Source of the DNA: Nymphaea colorata
Lineage: Eukaryota > Streptophyta > Magnoliopsida > Nymphaeales > Nymphaeaceae
DNA length: 64,000 nucleotides
Reading direction: 5' to 3'
NCBI RefSeq assembly: GCF_008831285.2
Contig: NC_045146.1
Coordinates: forward strand, 17,167,149 to 17,231,148
Shown here: positions 63,469-64,000 of the stretch, piece by piece
Layout of the letters: each line of letters begins with the position of its first letter
Position numbering within the stretch: the first letter of the stretch is position 1
Position numbers and translations under genes: made by a program
Notes under the pieces: generated by a model
Told to the model about the DNA's origin: nothing
What the model saw: only the letters and a program-made list of their open reading frames with translations
The model's database searches: none

Positions 63469-63520
63469 TATTATGTTTTGCATCCTAAATGATGGGATGT
63501 GGTATCCAAGTTGAAAATAT

Positions 63521-63593
63521 ACTGCTGCTATCGCGATGCTCAAGCATGACCCTACTTACTGCTGCCATCCCCATGCTCAAGCATGACCCTACA
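63521..63593. repeat. 37-bp tandem duplication
   Basis: ACTGCTGCTATCGCGATGCT and ACTGCTGCCATCCCCATGCT start two copies 37 bp apart. Both continue identically through CAAGCATGACCCTAC. Confidence 0.93.
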
Positions 63594-63889
63594 GGTAAGA
63601 GAAATGAGGAGGGCTTGCAGACCTTTTTTATTTTTTAGACAGTGGACTGTAAACCTCCGCTCACGGAAAGGGCATTGGCGTTGTTAATTATACATAGAAA
63701 TTAGTTGAAAGAAACGGTTCTCAATTAGAGCCAACCACATGAACAGCTGATGCACATGCATGCATATCCACACACATTTCTTACATATAATTGCTTAAGA
63801 TTCAAGTACCACAATATAGAAAAGCCACTGATAAGCTGTAAATTGATATAGAGGTTCACCCATCAATGCAGCCTGCATTTTGCTTGAAT

Positions 63890-63893
<4 letters not shown>

Positions 63894-63986
<93 letters not shown>
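63894..63986. repeat. Long (GA)n microsatellite
   Basis: About 46 uninterrupted GA units close to the right window edge, the longest simple repeat here. Confidence 0.98.
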
Positions 63987-63988
<2 letters not shown>

Positions 63989-64000
63989 CTCGCTGGCTGC

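Overview
This is a stretch of flowering-plant nuclear DNA. The evidence is six plant housekeeping genes split by many GT-AG introns, AT-rich intergenic DNA, long GA/TA microsatellites and small non-autonomous transposons. The gene families do not fix the species. There are no operons, CRISPR arrays, rRNA genes or convincing tRNA genes, and I saw no sign of bacterial or organellar DNA.

Layout. (1) 1-1083, minus: the N-terminal 361 residues of arginine decarboxylase (ADC), running off the left edge, with a TATA box and bZIP-type promoter motifs upstream. (2) 8425-14406, minus: V-ATPase proteolipid subunit c (VHA-c), three exons, 164 aa, with a 5.4-kb second intron that holds a dead Ty3/gypsy gag fragment. 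(3) 17619-23717, minus: a polyprenol reductase (SRD5A3/PPRD family), six exons, 339 aa. (4) 29596-39137, plus: the GlcNAc-PI de-N-acetylase PIG-L, ten exons, 260 aa. (5) 39911-48092, minus and convergent with PIG-L: the nuclear actin-related protein ARP7, seven exons, 361 aa. (6) 49651-58793, plus and head-to-head with ARP7: a WD40 protein of the DSE1/TANMEI (GNB1L/ASA1-like) family, 14 exons, about 417 aa. Reading frame is kept across every junction I placed. Only the DSE1 exon 5/6 junction is ambiguous.

The genes do not form one pathway. Two act in neighbouring ER-membrane steps of glycan-lipid synthesis (dolichol for N-glycosylation, PIG-L for GPI anchors), but their adjacency is probably chance. 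The others serve polyamine synthesis, proton pumping, chromatin remodelling and plasmodesmatal/embryo function.

The less ordinary content is in the repeats. Two copies of one hAT-type MITE family have intact 8-bp target duplications and very different ages (2242-2433 and 6238-6416). There are two SINE-like tRNA-derived pieces, several local segmental duplications inside introns (notably ARP7 introns 1 and 4), and a dense cluster of foldback elements at 59.9-62.2 kb. That cluster includes a 134-bp near-palindrome and a 630-bp inverted repeat enclosing a GC-rich core. I found no convincing new biological system. The foldback cluster and a 54-codon acidic ORF antisense to the DSE1 leader are the best candidates for follow-up.
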